Below, piece after piece: positions 16,373-25,265 of a DNA stretch of 64,000 nucleotides. The position numbers and the translations under genes were made by a program. The stretch comes from an uncultured Clostridium sp. (lineage in GTDB: Bacteria > Bacillota > Clostridia > Lachnospirales > Lachnospiraceae), in the NCBI GenBank assembly GCA_900542035.1, contig UQMJ01000007.1, positions 53,535-117,534 of the forward strand, read 5' to 3'. Position 1 is the first letter of the stretch, and each line of letters starts with the position of its first letter. The notes below the pieces were generated by a model. It saw only the letters and a program-made list of their open reading frames with translations, was not told the origin of the DNA and ran no database searches.

Positions 16373-17350
16373 ATGAGGGGAAAGTTTAGAATCGTTGTAC
16401 AAAATAAGAGAATCCGTTATGATTTTGAGATCAAGAGAAATATAACCGTAATACGGGGAGACAGTGCTACGGGAAAAACTACCCTGGTAGATATGATACG
16501 GGAACACTACGAAAATGGGGATGCCAGCGGGGTAGAACTGCAATGCAGCAAGGAATGTACGGTTTTAGAAGGTCGTACATGGCCAGGTCAACTTTCCATG
16601 ATGCAGGACAGTATTGTTTTTATCGACGAAGGAAATGATTTTGTAATGAGTGATGCGTTTGCAGCCGCCATTCAAAATACAGACAACTATTATGTGATTG
16701 TTACGAGAGAAGGCATCCCATCTTTGCCATATAGTGCAGATGAGATTTACGGCATTCGTGATTCGGGAAAATACGGAACATTGAAGAAAACTTATAGTGA
16801 GTTCTATCATTTATATCAGCTGAAAGACTATACAAAACCTATTCAGCCGAAGGTGGTAATCACAGAAGACGCTAACTCCGGATTCCAGTTTTTTAAAGGG
16901 GTATGTGATAAAACAGAAGGACATATCTGTATAAGCGCACAGGGAAAATCCAATATTTTTGCAACCGTAGTTAAGCATATGGACGAGAATGTTTTGATAA
17001 TTGCCGATGGTGCGGCTTTTGGGGCTGAAATGGGAAAACTGAATCAGCTGCTCGAATGGAATCAGAATATTAACCTGTATTTACCAGAATCCTTTGAGTG
17101 GCTTATTCTTTCTTCTGGCTTGATAGAAGATAGCGGTCTTTTGGGTAAGCTGGAGCATTCTGAAGACTATATAGAAAGTAAAGAATATTTTAGCTGGGAG
17201 AGATATTTTACAGCCCAGCTGATCCAGCTTACACAAGACAGCTTTTTAAAATATGCAAAAAAGCAGTTGAACCCTGCTTATCTGCAGGACAAAATCATGG
17301 ATAAGATACTTTCTGTAATGAAGGAAATTGAGTTTTATCACAGCATCTGA
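16373..17350 (+). CDS. P-loop ATPase with TOPRIM-like C-terminal half
   Basis: A 325-residue protein. Residues 29-37 (GDSATGKTT) are a Walker A loop, VFIDEG (82-87) is Walker B, and VTREG (about 110-114) sits where a sensor would be. The ATPase portion is unusually short, about 140 residues, with no obvious ABC signature. The second half starts with VVITEDANSGFQFF (about 161-174), has a glycine turn SAQGKSN and then VLIIADGAAFG (207-217). This order, an acidic residue after strand 1, a Gly turn, then Asp after a hydrophobic strand, resembles the TOPRIM fold of OLD-type nucleases, although the classic D-x-D is not clear. The start is ATG 16373 after GGAGG; an upstream frame to 16289 is overlap with DUF4869. 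The 3' end overlaps the convergent LysR gene by 13 bases. Confidence 0.6.
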   Translation: MRGKFRIVVQNKRIRYDFEIKRNITVIRGDSATGKTTLVDMIREHYENGDASGVELQCSKECTVLEGRTWPGQLSMMQDSIVFIDEGNDFVMSDAFAAAIQNTDNYYVIVTREGIPSLPYSADEIYGIRDSGKYGTLKKTYSEFYHLYQLKDYTKPIQPKVVITEDANSGFQFFKGVCDKTEGHICISAQGKSNIFATVVKHMDENVLIIADGAAFGAEMGKLNQLLEWNQNINLYLPESFEWLILSSGLIEDSGLLGKLEHSEDYIESKEYFSWERYFTAQLIQLTQDSFLKYAKKQLNPAYLQDKIMDKILSVMKEIEFYHSI

Positions 17351-18213
17351 AGAAATGCCTTAGCAGCAGGGGTCAGGTATTTATTTTTAAGATACGCATA
17401 CTGGATGTTGCGAAGAATTGGCGTTTCCCGAAAATCCAGGGCAGTAATCAGGCCGGCGTTTACTTCCCGCTCTACTGCCAGTTCGGACATAATGGAGATT
17501 CCCACGTTATTCACAACCGCCTCTTTGATAGCATCCTGGGTACTGATAAAAAGTTTATTTGGAAAATCCACCTGATACTGGCGGAAAATGTGTTCCAGGA
17601 ATTTATATTGAGAAGACTGTTTCTTTTTGGTAATGTAGAGGTCATTCTGCACATCCGAAAAGGAGCAGTCTTTTTTGCCGAACAGAGGATGACTGGTACC
17701 AACAATCAGCTTCAGACTGTCCTGCCAGTATTGTTCAATCTCATAATTTTCCGGATCGGCAATAATATAGTCGGAAACAAACACAAATTCCAACTGGTTT
17801 TTATGAAGCATTTCCAGAATGGTCTGGGACGTATTGATGTTCATGTTAATCGTAACATTGGGATATTTCTGATGGAAACGGGCAATGACGGCCGGAAGCA
17901 TATAAACCCCGATAAAGTTGGTGGCTCCAAAATTTAAAACGCCATGTTCCATGTTTTCGATCTGGCGGATGTATTCTTTTGCGCTGTTGCAGGTAGCCAC
18001 CATGTTTTCCGCAAATGGACGGAATGCTTCTCCGTGAATGGTCAGGAACGTGTGATTTCCCATCCGGTTAAAAAGAGGAACGCCCAATTCATCTTCCAGA
18101 GCTTTGATACGTTTGCTTAAAGCCGGCTGGGAGATATAAAGTTTGTCGGCAGCTTTGGCAAAATGCTGGGTTTTGGCTAAGGCTAAAAAAGATTCCAACT
18201 TCGAAATGTCCAT
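17338..18213 (-). CDS. LysR family transcriptional regulator
   Basis: A 291-residue LysR regulator. The N-terminal winged helix-turn-helix reads LESFLALAKTQHFAKAADKL followed by YISQPALSKRIKALEDELG. The rest is the two-lobed effector-binding domain (about residues 90-290). The start ATG at 18213 is preceded by AAGGTGG; upstream in-frame codons lack a site. It is divergent from the DASS transporter and phosphoglycerate-mutase-like genes, with a perfect TAATAAC/GTTATTA inverted repeat between them. By family rule it probably activates those genes in response to the transported substrate and represses itself. The effector is unknown. Confidence 0.92.
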   Translation of the reverse strand: MDISKLESFLALAKTQHFAKAADKLYISQPALSKRIKALEDELGVPLFNRMGNHTFLTIHGEAFRPFAENMVATCNSAKEYIRQIENMEHGVLNFGATNFIGVYMLPAVIARFHQKYPNVTINMNINTSQTILEMLHKNQLEFVFVSDYIIADPENYEIEQYWQDSLKLIVGTSHPLFGKKDCSFSDVQNDLYITKKKQSSQYKFLEHIFRQYQVDFPNKLFISTQDAIKEAVVNNVGISIMSELAVEREVNAGLITALDFRETPILRNIQYAYLKNKYLTPAAKAFLQML

Positions 18214-18264
18214 AAAGATTCCACCTTTATCTGTAAATTTCAGAACGGCCTTCGTTTGAACCAA

Positions 18265-18283
18265 TAATAACAAAAAGTTATTA
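18265..18283. promoter_or_regulatory. Candidate LysR operator
   Basis: TAATAAC, a five-base A spacer, then GTTATTA: a perfect 7-base inverted repeat containing the T-N11-A core usual for LysR sites. It lies in the divergent interval, 52 bases before the LysR start and 20 bases upstream of the transporter -35 box, a typical activator position. Confidence 0.6.
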
Positions 18284-18302
18284 GTTTGTAAACTTTATTC
18301 GA

Positions 18303-18331
18303 TTGAGTTAAAAGTGGAAGAAGGATATAAT
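18303..18331 (+). promoter_or_regulatory. Promoter of the DASS transporter operon
   Basis: TTGAGT (18303-18308), a 17-base spacer and a consensus TATAAT (18326-18331). It directs transcription to the transporter gene whose ATG is 68 bases downstream. Confidence 0.6.
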
Positions 18332-18398
18332 GAAGCTATAAAGAGTGTGCCAATAAGGGAGCGCGCGGCCTGGATTGGACGTTGGAGGAGGGGAAAGT

Positions 18399-19838
18399 AT
18401 GTCAACAGAACAAAAGAAAAAATGGATTCCGATTGCCAGTACCATCGCAGCAATAGCTGTATTCTTTCTTATCTTATTTTTAAAACTGCCGGAGACCGTT
18501 ACTCCGGAAGCGCAGAAGAGTATGGCGCTGTTTGCCTTTGCGCTGATTATGTGGATTGCCAGACCAATTCCGATTTACCTGACTTCTATTATTTTGATTT
18601 TACTGCTTCCCCTGATTGGAGCAGTAGAAGATCAGGAAATTGTATTTGGGGCGCTTGGGTTTGATATTATCTGGCTGATGGTTTCTGCCTTTGTGCTGAC
18701 ATCTGCCATGAGTGCAACAAATCTGGGCAAGCGGATTGCCCTATATCTGACGACCAAATTTGCCAAAACACCGACGCAGGTTCTGGTAGTATTTGTAATT
18801 GTCAACTATATTCTGGCGTTTTTCGTGCCGTCCACGACTGCCAGAGCGTCTTTGATTGTGCCGATTGCCCTTATTATCCTGGAAATTTATAAAGCGGTAC
18901 CAGGAAAAAGTAATTTCGGCAGGCTTCTGATGCTGCAGGGAGTTCAAAACAATGCGTTTGCAACATCCGTAGTTATGACGGCAACATCCGCCCAGGTACT
19001 TGCCATTGGATTTATCAATGAGCAGGCAGGAGGAGACGTAGGCTATATGGAGTGGCTGTTAGGGTCTCTGCCCCAGGCAATCATTACAACAGTTATTGCG
19101 TTTATCGTAGGAATGTGTCTCTATAAATATAAAGATGAGATGACTGGAGCAATGGGAGGAGCCGCCGAAACCTTAAAGAAACAGCTGGAAGAGCTGGGGC
19201 CAATCTCTGTCCGCGAGAAAAAGGCATTGTTTATATTCTTATTAACACTATTCCTCTGGGCAACTGGCGATTATCAGGAAGCCTGGTTTGGATTTGAGAT
19301 CAGTACCGAGCAGACTGCAGTGCTGGGAATGCTTTTGTGCCTGCTTCCTGGAATTGGCGTTATCAGTTGGAAAGAGGCAAACATTAAATGGGATTTGATG
19401 ATCTTTTCAGCAGGCGCATATGCCGTAGGGAACGCCGTAGATGATTCAGGAGCTGCCAGCTGGCTGATTGGCAACCTGGTTGAGGCAATTGGACTGGATA
19501 GAATGAATCCGTCTTTAGTAGCCGTAATTTTAATTTTTATTACCGTATTCAGTCACATGATTTTTACCAGCAAAACCGTCAGAACTACCATTTTGATTCC
19601 GGCAGTTATTACTCTGGCACAGGGACTTGGAATCGATCCAGTTCCTTTGGCGCTGGTTTGCGCATTTGGTATTTCTACCACGATTACGCTGCCGCCGCAT
19701 TCAAAAGTTAATACGCTGTATTTTGGTACCGGTTACTTTGACGTAAAGGATGAGCTGATATTTGGATTGATTTCCTGCTTTATCGCGGCCTGCGCGATGT
19801 CGCTGATCTATTTTACCTGGATTCATGTAATCATTTAA
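18399..19838 (+). CDS. DASS (SLC13) family anion/Na+ symporter
   Basis: A 479-residue membrane transporter with about 11-12 helices, related to divalent anion:sodium symporters that import dicarboxylates, tricarboxylates or sulfate-like anions. Family landmarks are MWIARPIPIYLTS near the N-terminus, FVPSTTARASLIVPIA (first S-N/T-T substrate motif) and, in the second half, a matching helix-breaking segment around FTSKTVRTTILIP. ATG 18399 is preceded by GGAGGAGGGG; an in-frame GTG-like start upstream is less likely. It shares an operon with the downstream mutase-like gene and is divergent from LysR. The substrate cannot be fixed from the sequence. Confidence 0.9.
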   Translation: MSTEQKKKWIPIASTIAAIAVFFLILFLKLPETVTPEAQKSMALFAFALIMWIARPIPIYLTSIILILLLPLIGAVEDQEIVFGALGFDIIWLMVSAFVLTSAMSATNLGKRIALYLTTKFAKTPTQVLVVFVIVNYILAFFVPSTTARASLIVPIALIILEIYKAVPGKSNFGRLLMLQGVQNNAFATSVVMTATSAQVLAIGFINEQAGGDVGYMEWLLGSLPQAIITTVIAFIVGMCLYKYKDEMTGAMGGAAETLKKQLEELGPISVREKKALFIFLLTLFLWATGDYQEAWFGFEISTEQTAVLGMLLCLLPGIGVISWKEANIKWDLMIFSAGAYAVGNAVDDSGAASWLIGNLVEAIGLDRMNPSLVAVILIFITVFSHMIFTSKTVRTTILIPAVITLAQGLGIDPVPLALVCAFGISTTITLPPHSKVNTLYFGTGYFDVKDELIFGLISCFIAACAMSLIYFTWIHVII

Positions 19839-19865
19839 AAAGATGTGCAAAGGAGAAGAAAACCT

Positions 19866-21107
19866 ATGAAAAAGAAAGTTCTGTTGGCAATAGCAGACGG
19901 AGTGGGAGATCGCCCCTGCGAAGAGCTTGGATGGAAGACGCCTTTGCAGTATGCAGATACCGGATGTCTGGATGAGCTGGCAAAAGGCGGAGCTTGCGGG
20001 ATCATGGACCTTTACCATGCAGGAATTCCGGTAGGAACCGATTTAGGACATTTGATTTTATTTGGTTATGGAATCAAAGACTATCCAGGACGGGGTCCGA
20101 TAGAAGCATTTGGAGACGGCGTAGAACTCATCGGCGGAGATGTGGCATTTCGGTGCAACTTTGCTACAGCAGATGAGGAAGGAATCATTACAGACCGAAG
20201 AGCCGGAAGAATTCGGACTGGAACCAACCAGCTGGCTCAGGCGTTAAACGGCATGAAAATCGGAGACATACAGGCGCTGTTTAAGGAGGCAACGGAACAT
20301 CGGGCAGTACTGATTCTGCGGGGGAAAGGACTATCTTCATCCGTCTCGGACACCGATCCCAAGAAGGAAGGAAAACCAATCAAAACCGCCCAGGCTCTGA
20401 ATGAAAGTCCGGAGGCCGGATACACAGCAGATATTTTAAATCAGGTACTGGAACGGGCCCATAAGATTTTAAGCGCCCATCCGCTTAATAAAGAAAGAAA
20501 GGAAAACGGCCTTCTTCCGGCTAACTGCATTTTGACCAGAGGCGCGGGAATGATGACGCAGATTGAAAAAATCACAGAAAAGCTGGGTTTTACTGCCTGC
20601 TGCGTTGCGTCAGAACGGACGGTCTTAGGCGTTGCCAGGCTGGCCGGATTTGATGTGGTAACCGATGAAGCTTTTACCGGAAATATCGATACGGATATTG
20701 GGAAAAAGGCGGATTTGGCAGTGGAAGCCTTGAAAACCCATGATTTTGTGGCTTTGCATTACAAAGCGACGGATTTGATGGGGCATGACAACAATCCGTT
20801 TGGAAAGGTAAAGGCGATTGAGCAGTTTAATCAAATGGTAGGGAAGGTGTTAGAGGGAATCCGCCAGGAAATTGAAGAACCGGTTGTTGTAGCGTTGGCC
20901 GCCGATCACTCAACTCCCTGTGAACGGAAAGAGCACAGCGGAGAACCGGTTCCGGTTGTGATAAGCGGGAAGTGCATCAGACAGGATAAAGTTTCTTCGT
21001 ATGACGAAATTGCCTGTGCAGAAGGAGGATTGGGAAGGATAACAGGAAATGACTTTCACTGTATGCTGTTGGATTATCTGGAAGCAACGGTAAAACAGGG
21101 AAATTAG
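19866..21107 (+). CDS. apgM: Archaeal-type cofactor-independent phosphoglycerate mutase (ApgM family)
   Basis: A 413-residue member of the alkaline-phosphatase superfamily of the ApgM branch. ADGVGDRP (residues 10-17) binds metal. GIPVGTDLGH (about 53-62) holds the nucleophile position, here Thr58. LHYKATDLMGHDNNP and AADHSTPCERKEHSG contain the remaining Asp/His metal ligands. The known ApgM reaction is interconversion of 2- and 3-phosphoglycerate. Location in a LysR-controlled transporter operon suggests a more specialised phospho-substrate, but that is inference. ATG 19866 follows AAAGGAGAA. A terminator lies 17 bases after the stop. Confidence 0.85.
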   Translation: MKKKVLLAIADGVGDRPCEELGWKTPLQYADTGCLDELAKGGACGIMDLYHAGIPVGTDLGHLILFGYGIKDYPGRGPIEAFGDGVELIGGDVAFRCNFATADEEGIITDRRAGRIRTGTNQLAQALNGMKIGDIQALFKEATEHRAVLILRGKGLSSSVSDTDPKKEGKPIKTAQALNESPEAGYTADILNQVLERAHKILSAHPLNKERKENGLLPANCILTRGAGMMTQIEKITEKLGFTACCVASERTVLGVARLAGFDVVTDEAFTGNIDTDIGKKADLAVEALKTHDFVALHYKATDLMGHDNNPFGKVKAIEQFNQMVGKVLEGIRQEIEEPVVVALAADHSTPCERKEHSGEPVPVVISGKCIRQDKVSSYDEIACAEGGLGRITGNDFHCMLLDYLEATVKQGN

Positions 21108-21123
21108 GAAGCAAAGGAGAAAA

Positions 21124-21163
21124 GCACCTTGCTGGAATCAGTTTTCTGGCAGGGTGTTTTTTT
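21124..21163 (+). terminator. Rho-independent terminator after apgM
   Basis: CACCTTGC (21125-21132) pairs with GCAGGGTG (21149-21156), one G-U pair, followed by seven T. It ends the DASS-apgM transcript. The next 270 bases hold no gene: only an isolated extended -10 (TGTTATAAT, 21297-21305) and A+T-rich imperfect repeats, then the terminator of the opposite-strand gene. Confidence 0.8.
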
Positions 21164-21349
21164 GCCAGTATTCCATATTAGAAGGAAATGTGGTAGAATG
21201 AGAGAAGTTTTCACTTGCGCGCCGTGATAAAAACTCTGTAATTGTTATAACATTTGCATAAATTATCTGCAATATTAATGGGAAAAACAGGAATGATGTT
21301 ATAATATAGAAAAATGTAACATTTTGTGAAACTTATTACAAAATACAGA

Positions 21350-21386
21350 AAAACAAAAAATGAGGCCGAAGTTTAGTACGGCCTCA
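21350..21386 (-). terminator. Terminator of the DUF4143 ATPase gene
   Basis: Reading the minus strand, TGAGGCCG (21386-21379) pairs with CGGCCTCA (21368-21361) and is followed by a run of T (the A-run at 21355-21360 and further A-rich bases on the plus strand). It lies about 50 bases beyond the minus-strand stop codon. Confidence 0.75.
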
Positions 21387-21437
21387 TAAAACAGACAGTT
21401 TGAAAATCGTTTGTATAAAGTGGGCATTCGCTCTCTT

Positions 21438-22745
21438 TTAAATTTCTTGGATGTGAGCAATCTGATCTATCGCATACAGCGGCAGATTGATAAGCCATTC
21501 TTCTTTTTTGTAGTCGGACATAGATGTGCGGATAGAAATTTCAGGAGAAAATTTCTCCTGGTAAGCCTTCAGGCTCTTGGCTTTGAGATTTACTTCAGCT
21601 TTTACCTCTACAGGAACGATCCGTTCACCTGTATCAACAACAAAGTCAACTTCACAGGATCCTCTGTCATTTGTGTAGTAATAAACATCCAGATCCTCGA
21701 TAGTTTTTAGCTGCTGGCAAACATATTGTTCGGTAAGAGCGCCCTTGAACTCAACAAAAAGGTCATTGCCATCAAGCAAAGTACGCTGGCGAAGTCCAGC
21801 CATGCAGCCAAGGAGTCCGACGTCTACCACAAACAGCTTAAATGCTTTCAAGTCTTCATAGGCCCGTAAAGGGATACCTGCTGTATTGATACGGCTAACC
21901 TTATGAACAAGGCCGCAATCGCTGAGCCACATAATTGCAGTTTCATAATCCTTCGCACGGGCACCTTCACGCACAAGACCGTAGATAAACTTTTTGTTTT
22001 CTTTAGCTAACTGGGAAGGAATGCTATTCCATAACATACGCAGCCTCGGAACAATTTCGTTAGGAGCGTGCTTGGAAAAATCCTGTTCGTAGGCCGCAAG
22101 GATCCGTTTTTGAATTTCACGAACTTCATTAAAGTCTTTATCCTCTGAAAAAGTCTGTACCGCTTCGGGCATTCCGCCAACAAAGTAATAGTGTTTCAAA
22201 GCATCAATATAGGTTTGCTTAAAGCTCGTAATCATTTGGAAGTCTTGCTTATCAAGCAGTTCGGCAAATTGTTCTTTACCAGTTGCCATCAAAAATTCTT
22301 TGAAGGAAAGAGGATACAGCTTTAAGAAATCTACTTTGCCAACAGGAAAAGACGTGCCCTGGTGCAAGGCAATACCGAGCAGAGAACCGGCGCATACAAT
22401 GTGGTACTGAGGAGCATTTTCATAGAAATACTTGAGTGACGCCAATGCCCTTGGAACTTCCTGCACTTCATCAAAAATCAGCAGGGAATTTTTGGGGTCA
22501 ATTTTGTGCCCCACATATAGCTCCAGGCCCGTAATTAAACGATCCGTATCCAGATCGGACGCAAATAACTCTGCCATTCTGGAATTGGAGTCAAAATTGA
22601 TATATACGGTATCTGCATACGACTGTCTGCCAAACTCTTTCATCAGCCAGGTTTTCCCAACCTGACGGGCACCTTCGATAATCAAAGGTTTGCGGCGCTT
22701 ATTTTGTTTCCATTTTAACAGCTTTTCAATCGCAATCCGGTACAT
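21438..22745 (-). CDS. ATP-binding protein, AAA_14 plus DUF4143 domains
   Basis: A 435-residue ATPase. IIEGARQVGKTWLMKEF near residue 25 is the Walker A loop, LLIFDEVQEVP is Walker B, and CAGSLLG is the sensor-like motif of the AAA_14 domain. The C-terminal DUF4143 region contains CEVDFVVDTG...VPVEVKAE, which has the spacing of a PD-(D/E)XK nuclease-like core. The family is widespread and very often isolated in genomes; roles in mobile elements or toxin-like modules have been suggested but no firm function is known. GGAGGT precedes ATG 22745. It is monocistronic, with its own terminator and no functional link to its neighbours. Confidence 0.88.
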   Translation of the reverse strand: MYRIAIEKLLKWKQNKRRKPLIIEGARQVGKTWLMKEFGRQSYADTVYINFDSNSRMAELFASDLDTDRLITGLELYVGHKIDPKNSLLIFDEVQEVPRALASLKYFYENAPQYHIVCAGSLLGIALHQGTSFPVGKVDFLKLYPLSFKEFLMATGKEQFAELLDKQDFQMITSFKQTYIDALKHYYFVGGMPEAVQTFSEDKDFNEVREIQKRILAAYEQDFSKHAPNEIVPRLRMLWNSIPSQLAKENKKFIYGLVREGARAKDYETAIMWLSDCGLVHKVSRINTAGIPLRAYEDLKAFKLFVVDVGLLGCMAGLRQRTLLDGNDLFVEFKGALTEQYVCQQLKTIEDLDVYYYTNDRGSCEVDFVVDTGERIVPVEVKAEVNLKAKSLKAYQEKFSPEISIRTSMSDYKKEEWLINLPLYAIDQIAHIQEI

Positions 22746-22847
22746 ACACAACCTCCATTCTCATATTATAGGTATAGTATGACACACAAGCACAAAAAAT
22801 ACAACGAATTTTGCAGAGGCAATTACACTTTTTACAACGAATAAAGT

Positions 22848-24344
22848 TTATGACTTCAGATATTCCTTTGCGTCTTTAAAGAAACTGTAAATCATCATTA
22901 CAATGATAATCCCCACAGGGAAAGCGGCGATGATGGACACCGTCTGCAGGTTCGCCATGGAGTTGTCAGAAAATACCAGGGCGATGGGGAAGAGAATCAG
23001 CAGTACAGCCCAAAACAGTTTTACTTTTTTCGCAGGCTCTTCGCCCTCCGGCAGTTCCTTATAAGAATAAGAAGCAGCTACCAGCGCAAGGGCATCATAA
23101 GAGGTTGAGTAAAACGTAATCATCGTAATCGCAAGCAGAATCAGCCCGATAGCAGGAAGAGGCAGAGTATCCATAACAGCCAGGATAGCGGTGCAAAGAT
23201 TCTGGCTCTGTTCGTAAATGCCGAGAATATCAAGCTGTCCCTGCATCTGCAGACCTAAACCATAGTTTCCCAGGACAATAAAAGAGACAAATGTTCCGGC
23301 AAGTCCGTAGAAATATCCGCCTAAAATCGTCTGCTTGATGGTACGTCCTTTGCTGATGCTTCCAATGAAAAACGGGGCAGCCACACACCATACCATCCAG
23401 TAAGCCCAGTAGAAAATCGTCAGGTTCTGAGGGAAGGACGAGGTACGCAAAGCGTCTGTCCAGGTGGACATGGAGATGAAATTCTGAACCAGATTTCCCA
23501 GAGAGGTAATGCCGGTTTCGATAATATACTGGGCCTTTCCTCCGCCGATAAATACATAGAGAAGGAAAGCGAAGAAAAAGTATACGCATCCGGCAGCCAG
23601 TCTGGCGATTCCTTTCATACCGAAATACACGGTTATAATGTAAATAATGCCAACAATTGCCAGGATGACGATGGTCAGGATTTTAGATTCTTCAATCCCT
23701 AAAAACTGGCTGAATATAATGGAAAGCAGGGGAGAAGAAACGGAAAAGGTCGTGGCAGTTCCGGCAACCAAAGCGAAAACGGCAATTAAATCAATGATTT
23801 TTCCTGCAATTCCATCGGTCTTTTTCCCTAACAGAGGGCGGCAGGCTTCCGAATACTTCTGCTTGGTGCGTTTGCGGACATGAAGCATAAAGCCGAAGGC
23901 AACAGCCAGTACCAGATAAAATGCCCAGGGAATTGGCCCCCAGTGAAACAGCGGGTAGGTAGAAGCCCAGTCCTGGATGCTTCCCATATCAGAAATATGG
24001 GGTTCATTTGCATACAGGATCCATTCACACAGGGAATAAAATAAAATATCTGCCGCCAGTCCGGAAGTAAACATCATAGAGCCCCACTGGAAATTGGAGT
24101 AGGCAGGTTTTTCGCAATCTCCCAGACGGATGGTTCCATACCTGGAAAAAGCGATATATAAGCTAAGAAAGAACACGCCAAGTCCAATTACCAGATAGTA
24201 GCTGCCCAGCTGGTCGCCAAAGAAAAAGCGGATAGATTCTAAAGTAGCGGAAGACTGCTCTGGCCAGACCATAAAAAGAATACATAAAAGGACAATGGCA
24301 GCGCAGGGAATTGCGGTGGTAACCCAGTCAATGCGAGATTTCAT
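22848..24344 (-). CDS. BCCT family transporter (betaine/carnitine/choline)
   Basis: A 498-residue, 12-helix transporter of the BCCT family, which carries quaternary ammonium compounds such as glycine betaine, carnitine or choline. The family signature region is present as FYWAYWMVWCVAAPFFIGSISKGRTIKQ (quoted in two parts: FYWAYWMVW, then GSISKGRTIKQ), and FHWGPIPWAFY is the conserved helix 3 region. Start ATG is preceded by AGGAGG. It stands alone on the minus strand; no choline- or carnitine-degrading gene is adjacent, so osmoprotectant uptake and catabolic uptake cannot be distinguished. Confidence 0.92.
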   Translation of the reverse strand: MKSRIDWVTTAIPCAAIVLLCILFMVWPEQSSATLESIRFFFGDQLGSYYLVIGLGVFFLSLYIAFSRYGTIRLGDCEKPAYSNFQWGSMMFTSGLAADILFYSLCEWILYANEPHISDMGSIQDWASTYPLFHWGPIPWAFYLVLAVAFGFMLHVRKRTKQKYSEACRPLLGKKTDGIAGKIIDLIAVFALVAGTATTFSVSSPLLSIIFSQFLGIEESKILTIVILAIVGIIYIITVYFGMKGIARLAAGCVYFFFAFLLYVFIGGGKAQYIIETGITSLGNLVQNFISMSTWTDALRTSSFPQNLTIFYWAYWMVWCVAAPFFIGSISKGRTIKQTILGGYFYGLAGTFVSFIVLGNYGLGLQMQGQLDILGIYEQSQNLCTAILAVMDTLPLPAIGLILLAITMITFYSTSYDALALVAASYSYKELPEGEEPAKKVKLFWAVLLILFPIALVFSDNSMANLQTVSIIAAFPVGIIIVMMIYSFFKDAKEYLKS

Positions 24345-24539
24345 AAAATCCTCCTAACCTGTGTTCAAAAAAATATAAAAATCAAATATATTGAACATAA
24401 TAACACCGGCACTGGGAAAAAGCAAGAGAAAAAACGAAAGATTTTATGACTTTTTCAAAAAACCTCTGTTAAAATCCAGAAAGATTCGCTATAATACAAG
24501 CGACATAAAACAGAAAAGGTAATAAGGAGGAAATTCCAC

Positions 24540-25052
24540 ATGAAGAAGGCAAAGAAAATGCTGGCGGTTATGGGCTGCGCCGCAATGCTTTTGAGCGGCT
24601 GTACCCAGAGCAATATTGTAACGCCCAGCGGGGAAGCTGCCGCACCGGATTTTTCTATAAAAGAAGATGTGCAGATTGTCTGGGAACAGGTTTATGAGGA
24701 CTTAGGCGAAATTTTTATGGAGTCAGAGGATTACCCGAATTTAGAGCAGATTGGCTTTAATGTAAATGAGGAAGAAAAGATGGTCAATCTGGAAGTTCTG
24801 GTTTCTGAAGAAACTACGAAAGAAGAAGCCGTTTCCTATGCAACTGCGCTGGTAAAGGCAATTAACGACGAAGTACAGATTCAGAGCGCTTACTACGAGG
24901 CGTCTTCCGAAGAATCTTACGGCGGATTTTTTAAAGAATATGGTTTCCATGCAGTGGTAGCGCCGATCCAGAGTCCGGAAGATGAGAGCACCTATCTGGT
25001 TAACGATACGGTAGCAGCCGGAGAAGAACGCGCAATCCAGGCAGCAGAATAA
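24540..25052 (+). CDS. Small predicted lipoprotein, unknown function
   Basis: A 170-residue protein with a clear lipoprotein signal peptide: MKKAKK, a hydrophobic stretch and the lipobox LLSGC with Cys at residue 21. The mature part is acidic, with repeated Glu/Asp and no recognised domain; it may form a small mixed alpha/beta fold. A TATAAT at 24490-24495 with a poor -35 lies upstream, and AAGGAGG precedes the ATG. The short DUF4250 gene follows by 22 bases and is probably cotranscribed. The protein should be anchored to the outer face of the cytoplasmic membrane. Confidence 0.75.
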   Translation: MKKAKKMLAVMGCAAMLLSGCTQSNIVTPSGEAAAPDFSIKEDVQIVWEQVYEDLGEIFMESEDYPNLEQIGFNVNEEEKMVNLEVLVSEETTKEEAVSYATALVKAINDEVQIQSAYYEASSEESYGGFFKEYGFHAVVAPIQSPEDESTYLVNDTVAAGEERAIQAAE

Positions 25053-25074
25053 CCTGCTGAAAGGAGAATCAACT

Positions 25075-25251
25075 ATGGCAATCCCAAAAGATCCCATTAT
25101 GCTGTTAAGCTACATCAACACCCAGTTACGGGACAATTATCCGACTCTGGAAGAATTGTGCCGCAGTCTGGATGTGGATGAAGAAGAACTGAAGTCAAAA
25201 CTTTTGACGGCAGGGTACGTTTACAATTCAGGGAAAAACCAGTTTAAGTAG
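25075..25251 (+). CDS. DUF4250 domain protein (58 residues)
   Basis: A short gene beginning MAIPKDPIMLLSYINTQL and ending GKNQFK. This matches the small DUF4250 family common in Clostridia: IPKDP start, LRDxYxxLEELC middle, and a predicted helix-turn-helix-like arrangement of three helices. Function unknown. AAAGGAG stands 8 bases before the ATG. It follows the lipoprotein gene and its stop is 14 bases from the convergent asparaginase stop. A GGAA-CAGGGG / CCCCTG-TTCC hairpin spans the junction. Confidence 0.85.
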   Translation: MAIPKDPIMLLSYINTQLRDNYPTLEELCRSLDVDEEELKSKLLTAGYVYNSGKNQFK

Positions 25252-25265
25252 GAAACAGGGGGGGA

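Noticed and set aside
21297..21305. Extended -10 TGTTATAAT in the gap after apgM, as start of a small RNA
   Set aside because: No matching -35 box and no plus-strand terminator; the downstream hairpin has its T-run on the minus strand.
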